Assembly: GCA_019084405.1 (NCBI GenBank)
Contig: JAHRFX010000110.1
Location: 1-64,000 of the forward strand
From: Methanobacterium sp.
GTDB lineage: Archaea; Methanobacteriota; Methanobacteria; Methanobacteriales; Methanobacteriaceae
Reading direction: 5' to 3'
Length of the DNA: 64,000 bases
Shown here: positions 46,657 to 56,179 of the stretch, one piece after another
Layout of the letters: each line of letters opens with the position of its first letter
How positions within the stretch are numbered: the stretch's first letter is position 1
Notes under the pieces: generated by a model
Told to the model about the DNA's origin: nothing
What the model saw: the letters and a program-made list of their open reading frames with translations, nothing else
Database searches by the model: none
Position numbers and translations under genes: made by a program

Positions 46657-47928
46657 ATGGCAGATACAAAATTACTGGTGGTTGAAGACGAGAGTATAGT
46701 GGCCATGGATATTAAACACAGGGCCGAAGGCCTGGGCTATAATGTTCTGGATATTGCGGCTTCTGGAGAAGAGGCTATTTCAAAAACCAGAGAAACTCTG
46801 CCTGATCTAATTTTAATGGATATCGTTCTTAAAGGTAAAATGGATGGTATCGAGGCTGCAGATTTTATCCGTGATAAATTTGACATACCGGTGGTGTACC
46901 TTACTGCTTATTCTGATGAAAAAACACTGGGCCGGGCCAAGCTAACCGGACCCTTTGGTTATATTATTAAACCATTTGAAGATCGTGAACTGCATAGTGC
47001 GGTGGAAGTGGCCCTCTATAAGCATAAAATGGATAGTAAACTGAAAGAGAGTGAAGAGCGATATCGATCTCTTTTTGAGTCTTCCCCGGATCCTATACTT
47101 TTACTGAATGTTGATGGTAATATAAGTTTCATGAACCGACAGATAGAAAAAATAACCGGTATACGTCGTGAAAAATTAATTGGAAAACCGTTACTTGAGT
47201 TTTCAAATCTGGGATTTGTGGAAAATAGGCAGATTAAAGATTTCATGTCTTTAATTCCCCCTCTTATTGAAAAAGGTAAAATGAAACCCCTGGAACTCAG
47301 CCTGAATGATAAAAATGGTAAACATCTTTATTTTGAAATCCACACTTCCTATATCAATTCATCTTCTCCTGAACCCCTTATTCAGTTAATTGGACATGAC
47401 ATTACCGATAGAATCAAATCGGAAAAACAAAGAGAAGAGCTTATCCGTGAAAAAGCTCGGGTGGAATTATATGGGTTTGTGGTTAGTGCTGTTCCAGTAT
47501 TTGCATCATCTATCCCTCCACAGCTACGAAATACTATTATTAAAAATTTTGCGGATCGTTTTGAAAAAAATGTCAGACCTAATTTCTATGAAGAAATGGC
47601 CCGGCAGGATTTAATTAAAACCATTGAAGAAAAGAAACTTGAAGGGAAAAAAGAAGTGTTCGATGCATATTTGGAATGGATACAGGAGTTATTAGTGAAT
47701 CTGGGCATTCAAACCAATTTAAAGGAATCTGCACCAAAATATCGCCTGGAATTTGAAACTTTTCCCTGGATGGAAGAAGCCCGTAAAAACCCTATTTTTT
47801 CTCTGATTTTTAGAGCCATCATGATAAGGAGTTTTACCTGGACCGGTATTAAGGGAAATGTAAACCAGTGCTCCAGTTTAGTTGAAGGTTCCAAAAAAAT
47901 AAAGTTTGAATTTTACGTGCCTTTATAG
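46657..47928 (+). CDS. Response regulator: receiver - PAS - MetOD1
   Basis: The 423-residue protein has a receiver (residues 1-122; [23 protein letters not shown]), one PAS domain (about 130-250; [20 protein letters not shown]) and a methanogen output domain 1 (about 265-423; [43 protein letters not shown]). It resembles the receiver-MetOD1 protein at 34.4 kb with an added PAS sensor. It is followed 53 bases later by a KaiC-like ATPase, its likely partner. Confidence 0.88.
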   Translation: MADTKLLVVEDESIVAMDIKHRAEGLGYNVLDIAASGEEAISKTRETLPDLILMDIVLKGKMDGIEAADFIRDKFDIPVVYLTAYSDEKTLGRAKLTGPFGYIIKPFEDRELHSAVEVALYKHKMDSKLKESEERYRSLFESSPDPILLLNVDGNISFMNRQIEKITGIRREKLIGKPLLEFSNLGFVENRQIKDFMSLIPPLIEKGKMKPLELSLNDKNGKHLYFEIHTSYINSSSPEPLIQLIGHDITDRIKSEKQREELIREKARVELYGFVVSAVPVFASSIPPQLRNTIIKNFADRFEKNVRPNFYEEMARQDLIKTIEEKKLEGKKEVFDAYLEWIQELLVNLGIQTNLKESAPKYRLEFETFPWMEEARKNPIFSLIFRAIMIRSFTWTGIKGNVNQCSSLVEGSKKIKFEFYVPL

Positions 47929-47981
47929 ATATTCCGCTAAGTGAAATTGTTATCAATTACATAAATTTAGGAGGGGAGTTG

Positions 47982-48668
47982 GTGGAAAGGATAAAAACTG
48001 GAATTAATGGATTAGACGAAATAATAGGTGGTTTTCCACAAGGTAGAACCATAATTTTAACCGGAGATGCCGGTTCCGGTAAGACTATTTTTGGCCTGCA
48101 GTTTGCCAAAAGTAGCTGCCTGCAGCATAAAAAAACCGCTTATATCACCACCGAAGAAGATGAAGGTGATCTACTACGACAGACTGATTCATTTAAATGG
48201 GATATGAAATCCATCATGGATAAGGGAACTCTGGAATTTGTGGAACTGGCTGGATTAAGGGCCCGGGTTACAGAAGCTGAAATGAATATTGGTGTGGAAG
48301 CCATGAAAGGCAATTTTGAAAAATTAATCCATGATATCAGTCCAGATCGAGAAGTGGTAATAATAGATAGTTTAGGTAGCCATACTGCCAAGTTAACCCC
48401 TTATGAATTTCGGGATCGCTTTGATTTATTGATTTATGAATTAAAGGAAAGGAATATTACTGCTTTGATTATACTCGATAGTGCCACCTCTCAGGAATTT
48501 AATGAACTGGCCCTTTTTGCGGCTTATGGTGCCATCAAACTCATGAAAAAAGAGAACCCTTACACCGGTAGAAGAGAAAGGGTAATGGACATCATTAAAA
48601 TGAGAAGTACCAGCACACCTATTGAATTTATAACCTATGAAATAAAATCAGGTGGCATATCCTTATAA
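47982..48668 (+). CDS. KaiC/RadA-like single-domain ATPase
   Basis: The 228-residue protein is one KaiC-type RecA-fold domain: [19 protein letters not shown], Walker [10 protein letters not shown] (about residues 28-36), and Walker B VVIIDSLG (about 125). GTG 47982 gives the best spacing to GGAGG; a TTG three bases earlier is the alternative. It lies right after the REC-PAS-MetOD1 gene, so it probably acts in the same signalling path. It is not RadA, which has an N-terminal HhH domain. Confidence 0.85.
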   Translation: MERIKTGINGLDEIIGGFPQGRTIILTGDAGSGKTIFGLQFAKSSCLQHKKTAYITTEEDEGDLLRQTDSFKWDMKSIMDKGTLEFVELAGLRARVTEAEMNIGVEAMKGNFEKLIHDISPDREVVIIDSLGSHTAKLTPYEFRDRFDLLIYELKERNITALIILDSATSQEFNELALFAAYGAIKLMKKENPYTGRRERVMDIIKMRSTSTPIEFITYEIKSGGISL

Positions 48669-48761
48669 ATGAATCAGAAGAGGAATAACTTAAAATTAGG
48701 TATTTCTTAAAATTTTCATTAAATATTCCTTAATTAATTTTTCATTTAAAAAAGCTGTTTT

Positions 48762-48778
48762 AAAAAAAAAAAAAAAAA
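48762..48778 (-). terminator. T17 tract ending the M42 peptidase transcript
   Basis: A run of 17 A on the plus strand (48762-48778) is T17 on the minus strand, 39 bases after the stop of the M42 peptidase gene. Oligo-T tracts of this length are strong archaeal terminators. It lies between two convergent genes. Confidence 0.65.
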
Positions 48779-48816
48779 TAATGCTCATTTTAAGAATTCT
48801 TAGATTTATTTTTGAA

Positions 48817-49845
48817 TTACAAGCATTCCAGGGCCTTAACCAGCAGATTAACTGTGTTTTCAATATCTTCCATACTGGCTATGCTAACCGTGGTGTGTAT
48901 GTAGCGAGTGGGAACCGATACTACTCCTGCAGGTATGCCCTCCCTGGTTAAATGAATGGCAGTAGCATCAGTGGTACCACCTTCACTTACTTCTAATTGC
49001 ACCGGTATTTCTTCCTCTTTAGCCGTAGTAATTAACCACTCTTTAATTTTAGGATGAGTAATGATACCCCTTCCACTAGCATCAGTTAAAATAATTGCCG
49101 GGCCTTTCCCTATTTTAGCAGGTGCTTCATCTTCTTTCATTCCAGGATGGTCTCCCGCAATGGTTACATCCAGTGCCAGTGCAAAATCCGGGTTTATTTT
49201 AAATGCAGATGTTTTAGCACCTTTTAACCCCACTTCTTCCTGCACAGTGCCCACTCCATAGATATTTATATCACAATCAACTCTTTTTATGGTTTCAATC
49301 ATGATTAAGCATCCCACCCGGTTATCCAGTGCTTTACCAGTAATCAGGGAATTAGGTAGTTCATAAAAATCGTTACTGAAAGTTATGGGATCCCCTACTT
49401 CAATCAATTCTTCTGCTTGCTTATTGCTTTTGGCTCCAATATCAATGAACATATCCTCATAAGAAGTTATCTTCTTTTTCTCAGCGGGCTTCATTCGGTG
49501 GGGTGGTTTTGATCCAATAACACCAATAACCGGTCCGTTTTTAGAATGGATATGCACTATCTGATTGAGGATCATCTGATCATTGATGCCCCCTATCTTG
49601 GAAAATTTAATAAACCCCTTTTTGTCGATATGGCGCACCATCAAGCCAATTTCATCCATATGTGCTGCCAGCATGACCTTAGGAGATTTAGGGTCGCCTT
49701 TTTTAAGGGCAATAATATTTCCCATACGGTCCTTTTCAATATGGTCCACATGGTCCTCTAATTCACTTTCAATAAGATTTACCACTTCACTCTCAAATCC
49801 AGATATCCCTGGTAATTGAGATAGCTTTTTCATTAATTCCTTCAT
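48817..49845 (-). CDS. M42-family metallo-aminopeptidase
   Basis: The 342-residue protein has the M42 metal-site motifs [16 protein letters not shown] (about residue 60), [10 protein letters not shown] (about 175), [16 protein letters not shown] (about 205), and the last His in [10 protein letters not shown] (about 315). M42 peptidases form tetrahedral dodecamers that trim small peptides in the cytoplasm. It is monocistronic; Cys-free ends and length are normal. Confidence 0.92.
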   Translation of the reverse strand: MKELMKKLSQLPGISGFESEVVNLIESELEDHVDHIEKDRMGNIIALKKGDPKSPKVMLAAHMDEIGLMVRHIDKKGFIKFSKIGGINDQMILNQIVHIHSKNGPVIGVIGSKPPHRMKPAEKKKITSYEDMFIDIGAKSNKQAEELIEVGDPITFSNDFYELPNSLITGKALDNRVGCLIMIETIKRVDCDINIYGVGTVQEEVGLKGAKTSAFKINPDFALALDVTIAGDHPGMKEDEAPAKIGKGPAIILTDASGRGIITHPKIKEWLITTAKEEEIPVQLEVSEGGTTDATAIHLTREGIPAGVVSVPTRYIHTTVSIASMEDIENTVNLLVKALECL

Positions 49846-49949
49846 TTATATTCCTCGTAATCTCATAAAAACTTTTAAATCCAGGAAAAAGTTAGAAATT
49901 TTTCCACCGGATTAGAATTATTTATGCTTTTTTTATAGAAAATCAAAAT

Positions 49950-50183
49950 TTAAAGTGATTTAATTAAAATTAATATCCCGATAAGGATTAATAGAAACTG
50001 AGGCCATGCCGCCAGGTATTGTGGTGGGATTAAACCTGTACTTATGGCATACCATAAAAATCCAATAACTATCAGGACTAAACCGGCATAGATACCCAGG
50101 TTGTTTCTTTTCTTTTCTTTATTTTTTTTTAAATCTCTTTTTGTTTTCTCTTTGGTCTGGTTAATCTGGATTTTCTCATCCAT
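49950..50183 (-). CDS. Small membrane protein (77 aa) with two helices
   Basis: The product has a very basic N-terminus (about residues 1-28, with KTKRDLKKNKEKKR) and two hydrophobic helices (about 29-47, with a short turn, then 58-76). The positive end would stay in the cytoplasm. No family recognised. ATG 50183 has no clear operon partner. Confidence 0.6.
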   Translation of the reverse strand: MDEKIQINQTKEKTKRDLKKNKEKKRNNLGIYAGLVLIVIGFLWYAISTGLIPPQYLAAWPQFLLILIGILILIKSL

Positions 50184-50371
50184 AAAATCCCTCGGTTATA
50201 TTTAATATTGATATGTATCTCATTTTATTAACTTATTGCCTATTATCTGTTATTAGGGGGAGATGGAAATTCAATATACTTGGTGAAAAATATATGTTGT
50301 TTTTGTGAAATACTCTCTGGATTTTATAGTTTCCATTAATCATTTATATGGATTAGGGCCAAGTTTCTAAT

Positions 50372-51109
50372 ATGATACCGGAAAGTCATCCCCGTTATGA
50401 ATCACTACTAATTAGAGAAAAGATAGTGAAAGCCTTTAAAGAGGGTATCCTGGCTGACTCAGGCATGATAGCCCATGGAAGAGGGGAAGCTTTCGATTAC
50501 CTCCTGGGAGAAAAAACCAGCACCCCGGCTAAGATGGCTATAAAAGCTGGAGCAGCAGCCATCCTTCTGGCAAAAAATCCTGTTTTTTCCGTAAATGGTA
50601 ATACTGCGGCTCTTGTGGCTGAGGAAATGGTGGAATTAAGTCTACTTAGTGGAGGGTGCCTGGAGATTAATCTCTTCCACCGCACCCCTCAGAGAGTAAA
50701 TGCCATAGAAGGTGTATTAAAGCAGGCTGGTGCAGGGAAAGTATTAGGATTAGATGATGAAAAATTAAAATACTTAGATGGAATCGAAAGTCCCCGGGCC
50801 ACTGCCAGTCCAGGAGGCATCTATGATGCAGATGTAATTCTGGTACCCTTAGAAGACGGTGATCGGGCAGATATTTTGGAAAAAACTGGTAAAACAGTGA
50901 TAACCATTGACTTAAACCCCCTGTCCCGCACCTCCCGGATGTCATCAATTTCCATAGTAGATAATATTGTAAGGGTTCTACCCCTTTTAATTCAGGAAAT
51001 ACGCAATCTAAAAAGGGAAAGAATAGATAAACTGCAGCAGATTTTAGATAACTTTGATAATCAAGAAAATTTGAAAGAGTCTCTAAAGTTTTTTAAGATA
51101 AAAAAATAA
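50372..51109 (+). CDS. 4-phosphopantoate--beta-alanine ligase (archaeal)
   Basis: The 245-residue protein begins MIPESHPRYESLLIREKIVK and has the family blocks HGRGEAFDYLLGE, INLFHRTPQRV, SPRATASPGGIYDADVILVP and DLNPLSRTSRM. This is the archaeal phosphopantothenate synthetase, which joins 4-phosphopantoate and beta-alanine with ATP in CoA synthesis. ATG 50372 has a weak upstream AAGTTTCTAAT. UPF0200 and UPF0201 genes follow on the same strand. Confidence 0.93.
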   Translation: MIPESHPRYESLLIREKIVKAFKEGILADSGMIAHGRGEAFDYLLGEKTSTPAKMAIKAGAAAILLAKNPVFSVNGNTAALVAEEMVELSLLSGGCLEINLFHRTPQRVNAIEGVLKQAGAGKVLGLDDEKLKYLDGIESPRATASPGGIYDADVILVPLEDGDRADILEKTGKTVITIDLNPLSRTSRMSSISIVDNIVRVLPLLIQEIRNLKRERIDKLQQILDNFDNQENLKESLKFFKIKK

Positions 51110-51246
51110 TTTTATATTAAATATTTCAGAGTTTATGAAACTAAAAAAAGAGACCTATTTAATAGATAATCTGTTACAATAGTATAAACAATATCTGCTT
51201 TTAAAAATTAATCAATTATAATTATTCTAATAGATGAAGTGAAATA

Positions 51247-51804
51247 ATGATAGTAATTGGTATATCCGGGATGCCGGGATCAGGTAAAGGAGTTATATCC
51301 CGCATGGCCCAAAACAGGGGTCTTAAAATTATCAGAATGGGGGATGTTATCCGGGATGAGGCCAAAAAAAGGAAGGCTGATGTGGGTGAAACCGCGGTAA
51401 CCTTAAGAAAAGAATTCGGGGAATACGTGGTGGCTAAAATCTGCGTGGATATAATAAAATCAGATTACGCCCACTTAGGTGAGGAAGATAGACATTATCT
51501 TATTGAAGGAATCAGGAGCCCTTATGAAGTGGAGATATTCCAGGAAAACTTCCCTCAATTCAGTGTCATATCTGTTTTTTCCAGCCCTAAAACCAGATTC
51601 AGGCGTTTAAAACGAAGAAAACGTTCAGATGATTCTTCAAATTTCTTAGAATTTAAAAAAAGAGATAAAAGAGAATTGGGTTTTGGTATTGGCAATGTTA
51701 TTGCCACCTCAGATCACCTGATTGTTAATGAGGGCCCTCTGTGGAAATTTAAAAATGAGATTAAAAGAGTATTAAAAAAGAACTTAAAAATCGTGAAGAG
51801 ATGA
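51247..51804 (+). CDS. UPF0200 P-loop kinase-like protein
   Basis: The 185-residue protein has a P-loop GMPGSGKG (residues 8-15) and kinase-like blocks GDVIRDEAKKR, HYLIEGIRSPYEVEIF and FRRLKRRKR. It matches UPF0200, whose fold is that of nucleotide or dephospho-CoA kinases. In some methanococci UPF0200 and UPF0201 are one polypeptide; here they are two genes four bases apart. Its position after a CoA synthesis gene is suggestive, but no activity is proven. Confidence 0.85.
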   Translation: MIVIGISGMPGSGKGVISRMAQNRGLKIIRMGDVIRDEAKKRKADVGETAVTLRKEFGEYVVAKICVDIIKSDYAHLGEEDRHYLIEGIRSPYEVEIFQENFPQFSVISVFSSPKTRFRRLKRRKRSDDSSNFLEFKKRDKRELGFGIGNVIATSDHLIVNEGPLWKFKNEIKRVLKKNLKIVKR

Positions 51805-51808
51805 GATT

Positions 51809-52186
51809 ATGCAATGTTCTCTTAAAGTATATACCCCGGTTAATCCAACCGAAGATCCGGTGAAGGTGGAAAAAGCAATTACCAACATATTTAAGCCAGG
51901 TAAACTGGAAATTGGGCCTTCCCATATAACCTTACATGCAGGTATAGATTCTTTATTTAAGCTGAAGGAGGATTTAGAACAAAGAAAAATAAGGTCTTGC
52001 GCCCGGAGTGTGATGGAAGTCAAGGAAAATAAAATCAGTTTCATTCTAAGTAAACAGGCTGCTCTTGTTGATGTGGTTAATCTACTTGAAAGTAAATCAC
52101 CTTTAGGAGAATTAGAAATTGAAATAACTACTTCCGATGTGGAAGGGCTGCTGGATTGGCTGGCACCTGATATAGAGGATGAATAG
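51809..52186 (+). CDS. UPF0201 protein (exosome-associated-type RNA-binding fold)
   Basis: The 125-residue protein starts MQCSLKVYTPVNPTEDPVKV and has SLFKLKEDLEQRKIRSCARS and the ending VEGLLDWLAPDIEDE, all typical of UPF0201. ATG 51809 follows the UPF0200 stop by four bases, so translation is coupled. UPF0201 has a ribosomal L5-like fold and may bind RNA. Function is unsettled. Confidence 0.85.
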   Translation: MQCSLKVYTPVNPTEDPVKVEKAITNIFKPGKLEIGPSHITLHAGIDSLFKLKEDLEQRKIRSCARSVMEVKENKISFILSKQAALVDVVNLLESKSPLGELEIEITTSDVEGLLDWLAPDIEDE

Positions 52187-52250
52187 TGAAAAATTAAAGA
52201 GTAAGGGATGGTTATTAATAAAAATTATATAAGAGATTTTTGAAAAATTG

Positions 52251-53642
52251 GTTGTGTTGCAAGTTTAGTTAAAATTCAGCATGTTACTCCAGTTGTGTTT
52301 ATGATCTGAACTTCACCACTAATCAATTTTAGGTTATCGCCTTTCACTATTTCATGTTTGAATTTTTGATATGATTCTTCTGACACGTAACGTGTTAGTA
52401 CCAGGTTTAGCATGGCTTCCAGGCCTTTGGTGGTCCATCGCATCCATTTATGCTTGGTTCTTTTGGATATTTCACCCATTAAACGTTCAATGATATTGGA
52501 ATTCCAGGGTATCTGAACACCTTTAACTGCCATCACTGCAAATGTAACAGCATTATTTGAATGTTTTCGGATGAAACGAGCTGTTTTAAAACATCTAAGT
52601 CCAACGAGTTCCTCTGATAATTTTTCCATGGCATCCACAGTTTTATGTATTCTCACCTGTAATGCCTGGAAGTTTTTATCCTTCATATGTTTGAGCACGG
52701 AATTTTTCAAAGGCCAAATAATAGTTTCAAGTCTTGTGACTAGTTTATTTCTCTCTTTTAAGGATAATTCCTGGTCAGACCATAAATAATAGCTCGTGTC
52801 ACTGATTAAGTGGATTAAATCCAGTTGATATGTTCTATCACCATGTGTCAGGGCGTTTCTCATCTCAGGATCTGCATCACCAATTATTGCAGCTTTTATC
52901 ATCTAATGCATTGTCATCATCAAGGTCTTGTGCTGTTTCTTCCCATGATCTGTTGATTTTACAGTTTAAGAGTGCTTTTTCCCCGTCTTGAAGGCCTAGA
53001 ACTACGTTTACATGGTTTTTGTCCTGGTCTTTTTCCTGAGAATGGGTTTTAGTACTGTCACTCCAAGCAATATTCAAACTTGCATCTTGAATATTATCAC
53101 TTGTATGGTTATTAATGTCTGTTCCTAATTCGATTACTTGGCGGTTGATGGTGCAGGCTGATGGGAAGTCTGGTGTGAAGATTTTACCTCCTTTAACTGC
53201 ATCTCGGTAAGTCATTTTTGTAGCTAATTCCACACCCATCATGGCTATATCTTCCTGGTAAACTTTCTGTCCATTGAATTCCACCATTGTTTCCAATGGT
53301 AAATGAATTTTATTAGTTTTTTTTATCCTTAACACGATGCAACTTAAGATTAAGCCTACCCACAGATGTGCATGGATGACGAAGGGCAGAACCCGCACGC
53401 TGACATTTATTATTTCCATTTAACCGACTGTATTTCTCCCCACAACATCGAACAACCATTATCTCATCAATTTTATGAATAACTGCTTCAGTTGCCTTTT
53501 GTTCAAGTCTCAAGTCCCTAATTTTAGTTGCAATATTACCCACAGAAACTTTCTTTCCTTCTTCAAACCGTAAGTTTATTTGAAGAGAAACTTCAATATC
53601 CATACGGGATCACCCCACCATTTGTTGCTTTAGTAACACAAC
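52251..53642 (-). mobile_element. Decayed ISH6-like insertion sequence
   Basis: An element of about 1.39 kb is bounded by imperfect inverted ends, GTTGTGTTGC (52251-52260) and the complement of GTAACACAAC (53633-53642), nine of ten matching. It holds one transposase gene on the minus strand, broken by two frameshifts. No flanking direct duplication is obvious, so the ends are approximate. It inserted between the UPF0201 gene and dph6. Confidence 0.7.
52276..53603 (-). pseudogene. ISH6-family-like transposase, two frameshifts
   Basis: Three minus-strand frames read in order: 53603-53313 (MDIEVSLQINLRFEEGKKVS), 53330-52890 (DIAMMGVELATKMTYRDAVK, WSDSTKTHSQEKDQDKNHVN, SWEETAQDLDDDNALDD), and 52900-52276 (AAIIGDADPEMRNALTHGDR, IPWNSNIIERLMGEISKRTK). 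Each shift is one extra A, in an A8 run near 53318 and in GATAAAAGC near 52895. The DD-E residues appear in WSD, GDAD and IIERLMGE. Both shifts are plus one, so programmed shifting at the A8 is possible, but two in one gene argue for decay. Confidence 0.8.
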
Positions 53643-53729
53643 TGAAGGTGTGGTATCCCACACAATTTATAATTTAACCGATCATGAAACACGACCGAAA
53701 AATTAAAAAATAATATTTAAGAGAAATAA

Positions 53730-54410
53730 TTATTTATCTTCTAATACTGCCTCTTTTATGAGGTAATATCCACTATCCACACTATAGTGGTTTTCTGCTT
53801 TAATTATATTGATTTTCTTTTTAAATAAGGGACCATCCACCACCAGGGTTTCAGCTTCACCACCTTCAAATGCCATATGGATGCCGAATTTATCATGGAG
53901 TTTTTTTATATCTTCTAATGCTTTCTGGTCAATTATTCGACCAAGCCATGATTCATCCAGACCTTCAGCAGCCACTCCGGTTATAATTACCTGCCAACCC
54001 TGATTAATAATATCCTGCATATACAAGTAGGGATCCACGTCCCATAAAGGAGCTACTGATTTTAAATCCAGCTTGTGGCATAAATCATCAATACGGCTTT
54101 TTTGATAGATGGATGAAAGTGCTCCAGAAAAGATGGCTTCTACCCCCCTATTTTTTAGTTTGGTTAAAGCAATTTCCAGATCATTTAATTCTTTTTCCTT
54201 TACTCCCCGGGTATTTGCCTGTAAAAGTGGGATGTCCAGTGCCTGTGCAGATAATTGGGTTATATGGATATTGGGGACATGATACATGTAGGAGTCTGGA
54301 TTTTCAGATATCATGGAAAGAAGGTACAGGACCTGGTGGCCTTCTTCCTGTGCCTTTTTAAGGGCCATGGTACTGTCTTTACCTCCAGAAAATAGAACTG
54401 CAACTTTCAT
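53730..54410 (-). CDS. dph6: Dph6-type diphthine--ammonia ligase
   Basis: The 226-residue protein begins MKVAVLFSGGKDSTMALKKA, the PP-loop of N-type ATP pyrophosphatases. It has GALSSIYQKSRIDDLCHKLD, WQVIITGVAAEGLDESWLGR, and FEGGEAETLVVDGP, the Dph6 family blocks. It amidates diphthine on elongation factor 2. It starts three bases after the stop of the membrane protein upstream, and so is probably read with it. Confidence 0.85.
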   Translation of the reverse strand: MKVAVLFSGGKDSTMALKKAQEEGHQVLYLLSMISENPDSYMYHVPNIHITQLSAQALDIPLLQANTRGVKEKELNDLEIALTKLKNRGVEAIFSGALSSIYQKSRIDDLCHKLDLKSVAPLWDVDPYLYMQDIINQGWQVIITGVAAEGLDESWLGRIIDQKALEDIKKLHDKFGIHMAFEGGEAETLVVDGPLFKKKINIIKAENHYSVDSGYYLIKEAVLEDK

Positions 54411-54412
54411 CT

Positions 54413-55213
54413 TTATTCCTCTTTTCTTATTTTATCCTTTATTTTTTGAAGGTAAATTAAGATATTATCTATGAAAATTCCTGCCAGACCAGTTATCATC
54501 CCTAATATTCCACAGAAAAGAATAATATTTAGCTGTCCCGGCATCCTCTCTCTTAAATTAGAAACCTGCTCCTTCACCGGTCCCTTTACACTGGTAAGGA
54601 CCACTTCTTCTTTAGAAATTTCATTAACCAAATTATCCACCTGGTATGGATCTGCTTCTATACTTACCTGGACATTACTATAACGGGTGCTGATACCTCC
54701 GGTAAGCATCAGCCAATCAGATAAGGTTTTTATGGCCTTAATAGGGTTGTGTCCTTTTTTTACATTAAGTATGATGGTCCCATTGGTATAAACTTCATAG
54801 GACTCTATATTCGGATCCACTATAGAGATCCTTTCCTCAATCATTTTTTTACGTTCCTGGGTGAAATTATCAGTTCGGATAATTATCCCACTACTTTCCA
54901 CATTACCCACTCCCTCCAGGGCCTGAACATCGGTAATGAAACGATTTAAATCAATATTGGTGGATACATCCACCATGATTATCTCGGGAGAGTCGCTGGT
55001 AAGCTGGTATAGGCCCCGGGCCATTTCTGGAACATCCTCATATACCGGGGAGATAAAAAATGCACCCCCCACCGCCCCTATCATGAAACCCAAAAATATG
55101 ACAAATATAATGTTCTTTTTACCTATAATAGGAGTTAAAAGTGCGATGGAAAATATGAAAATCAGTAATAGTATAAATAGCACTATCATTATAATTGATA
55201 CCCAGGTGTCCAT
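54413..55213 (-). CDS. Membrane protein with external domain, unknown function
   Basis: The 266-residue protein has two N-terminal helices (about 6-30 and 36-56), a soluble middle of about 170 residues with the alternating strand pattern of repeated small domains (IIMVDVSTNIDLNRFITDVQ, SGIIIRTDNF, TIILNVKKGHNPI, VQVSIEADPYQ), and a C-terminal helix (about 230-252). The middle would be outside. No family recognised. It is co-oriented with the surface operon upstream and dph6 downstream. Confidence 0.65.
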   Translation of the reverse strand: MDTWVSIIMIVLFILLLIFIFSIALLTPIIGKKNIIFVIFLGFMIGAVGGAFFISPVYEDVPEMARGLYQLTSDSPEIIMVDVSTNIDLNRFITDVQALEGVGNVESSGIIIRTDNFTQERKKMIEERISIVDPNIESYEVYTNGTIILNVKKGHNPIKAIKTLSDWLMLTGGISTRYSNVQVSIEADPYQVDNLVNEISKEEVVLTSVKGPVKEQVSNLRERMPGQLNIILFCGILGMITGLAGIFIDNILIYLQKIKDKIRKEE

Positions 55214-55226
55214 TTTATCGTCTCTA

Positions 55227-55637
55227 TTAGAATTCTTTAGTAGCTACTATGTTCCCATTGACCTTACTAACATATACTTCCTTTTCCAGTTTATTCTGTT
55301 TGTATAGGGGAACGATCCATACGGATATGGTTTCATTATTAATTTTTATACTACCAGAGGCAGGTTCACCGGTACGAAGACCAGTTTCAGTTGCTATTTC
55401 TTTGGCCTGCTGGCTGGTTACATTCAAAGTAGTAGTGTTGGTCTGGGTGGTGTTGTTACTTTCACTGGAGGTGGTGGTAAAGGGCATGGTGCGCAGTGGT
55501 TGAGGGGCAGAAGTATCATTTTGGACTATAACTTCCCCTGGACTGTGTAACGGATTGTAGGCATATATAACTATGATAAGAGCTATTACCCCTAATCCAA
55601 TTAATGCCTTTTTTTCCCAGTTTAAATCCAGATCCAT
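55227..55637 (-). CDS. Membrane-anchored PepSY-like protein
   Basis: The 136-residue protein has one N-terminal helix (about residues 10-28), a Ser/Thr/Asn-rich linker (about 40-75) and a C-terminal domain with LNVTSQQAKEIATETGLRTG and KEVYVSKVNGNIVATKEF, the helix-and-strands pattern of PepSY. It would hang outside the cell. ATG 55637 has CAGGTGTTAATA upstream; an earlier GTG at 55646 lies inside that ribosome site. It lies 14 bases upstream of the next membrane gene. Confidence 0.7.
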   Translation of the reverse strand: MDLDLNWEKKALIGLGVIALIIVIYAYNPLHSPGEVIVQNDTSAPQPLRTMPFTTTSSESNNTTQTNTTTLNVTSQQAKEIATETGLRTGEPASGSIKINNETISVWIVPLYKQNKLEKEVYVSKVNGNIVATKEF

Positions 55638-55759
55638 TATTAACACCTGAAAATGAGTTAATCTAAAATTTTATTATAGTGTATAAGTGGCCCTATAAAA
55701 AAGTTTGGAAATAATAAGTTATGTGATTTTGGAAAAATTCAGATAAATAATTAAAATAA

Positions 55760-56161
55760 TTAAATTTTGGTGAATTTTATAGTTCCATTATCATTATAAG
55801 CCGTGAATTTTTCACCTTTATTCATAGTAACCGAGTTTATATTGGTTTTAGGAACCAGACGAATATCAATGGTGCTACCGGCATATTTGACCTGTACAAA
55901 TCCATTAGTGGTAACATCAACCGTTATATCCATATCCGAGGGTATGGTGATGTTAGCCGAATAACCCCGGCCATTGGTATATACAGTATTTATGGTGGTG
56001 GCCACCCTTTCTCCCACCATCCGGGCTCTTCCCAATTCAGCAGTAGATGATCTATCAGTTTCACCGCCTATAATGCTGATTAAACTGCCAATGATAATCA
56101 TGGCTATTAAGGTGGCAAATAATAAGTCTACGGTTGCTACTCCCTGGTTATCTTTTAACAA
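55760..56161 (-). CDS. Prepilin-like protein (small), surface operon
   Basis: The product of about 133 residues starts MLKDNQGVATVDLLFATLIA and has one long hydrophobic helix followed by a beta-rich domain (ITIPSDMDITVDVTTNGFVQ). The N-terminus, charged residues then Gly then a helix with Asp at +5, is prepilin-like. I take TTG 56161 with GGTGAT four bases upstream, the same leader found at its neighbours; ATG 56173 overlaps that site. It is the last of four tightly spaced genes with such N-termini. Confidence 0.7.
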   Translation of the reverse strand: MLKDNQGVATVDLLFATLIAMIIIGSLISIIGGETDRSSTAELGRARMVGERVATTINTVYTNGRGYSANITIPSDMDITVDVTTNGFVQVKYAGSTIDIRLVPKTNINSVTMNKGEKFTAYNDNGTIKFTKI

Positions 56162-56179
56162 TAGTATCACCATTTATGT

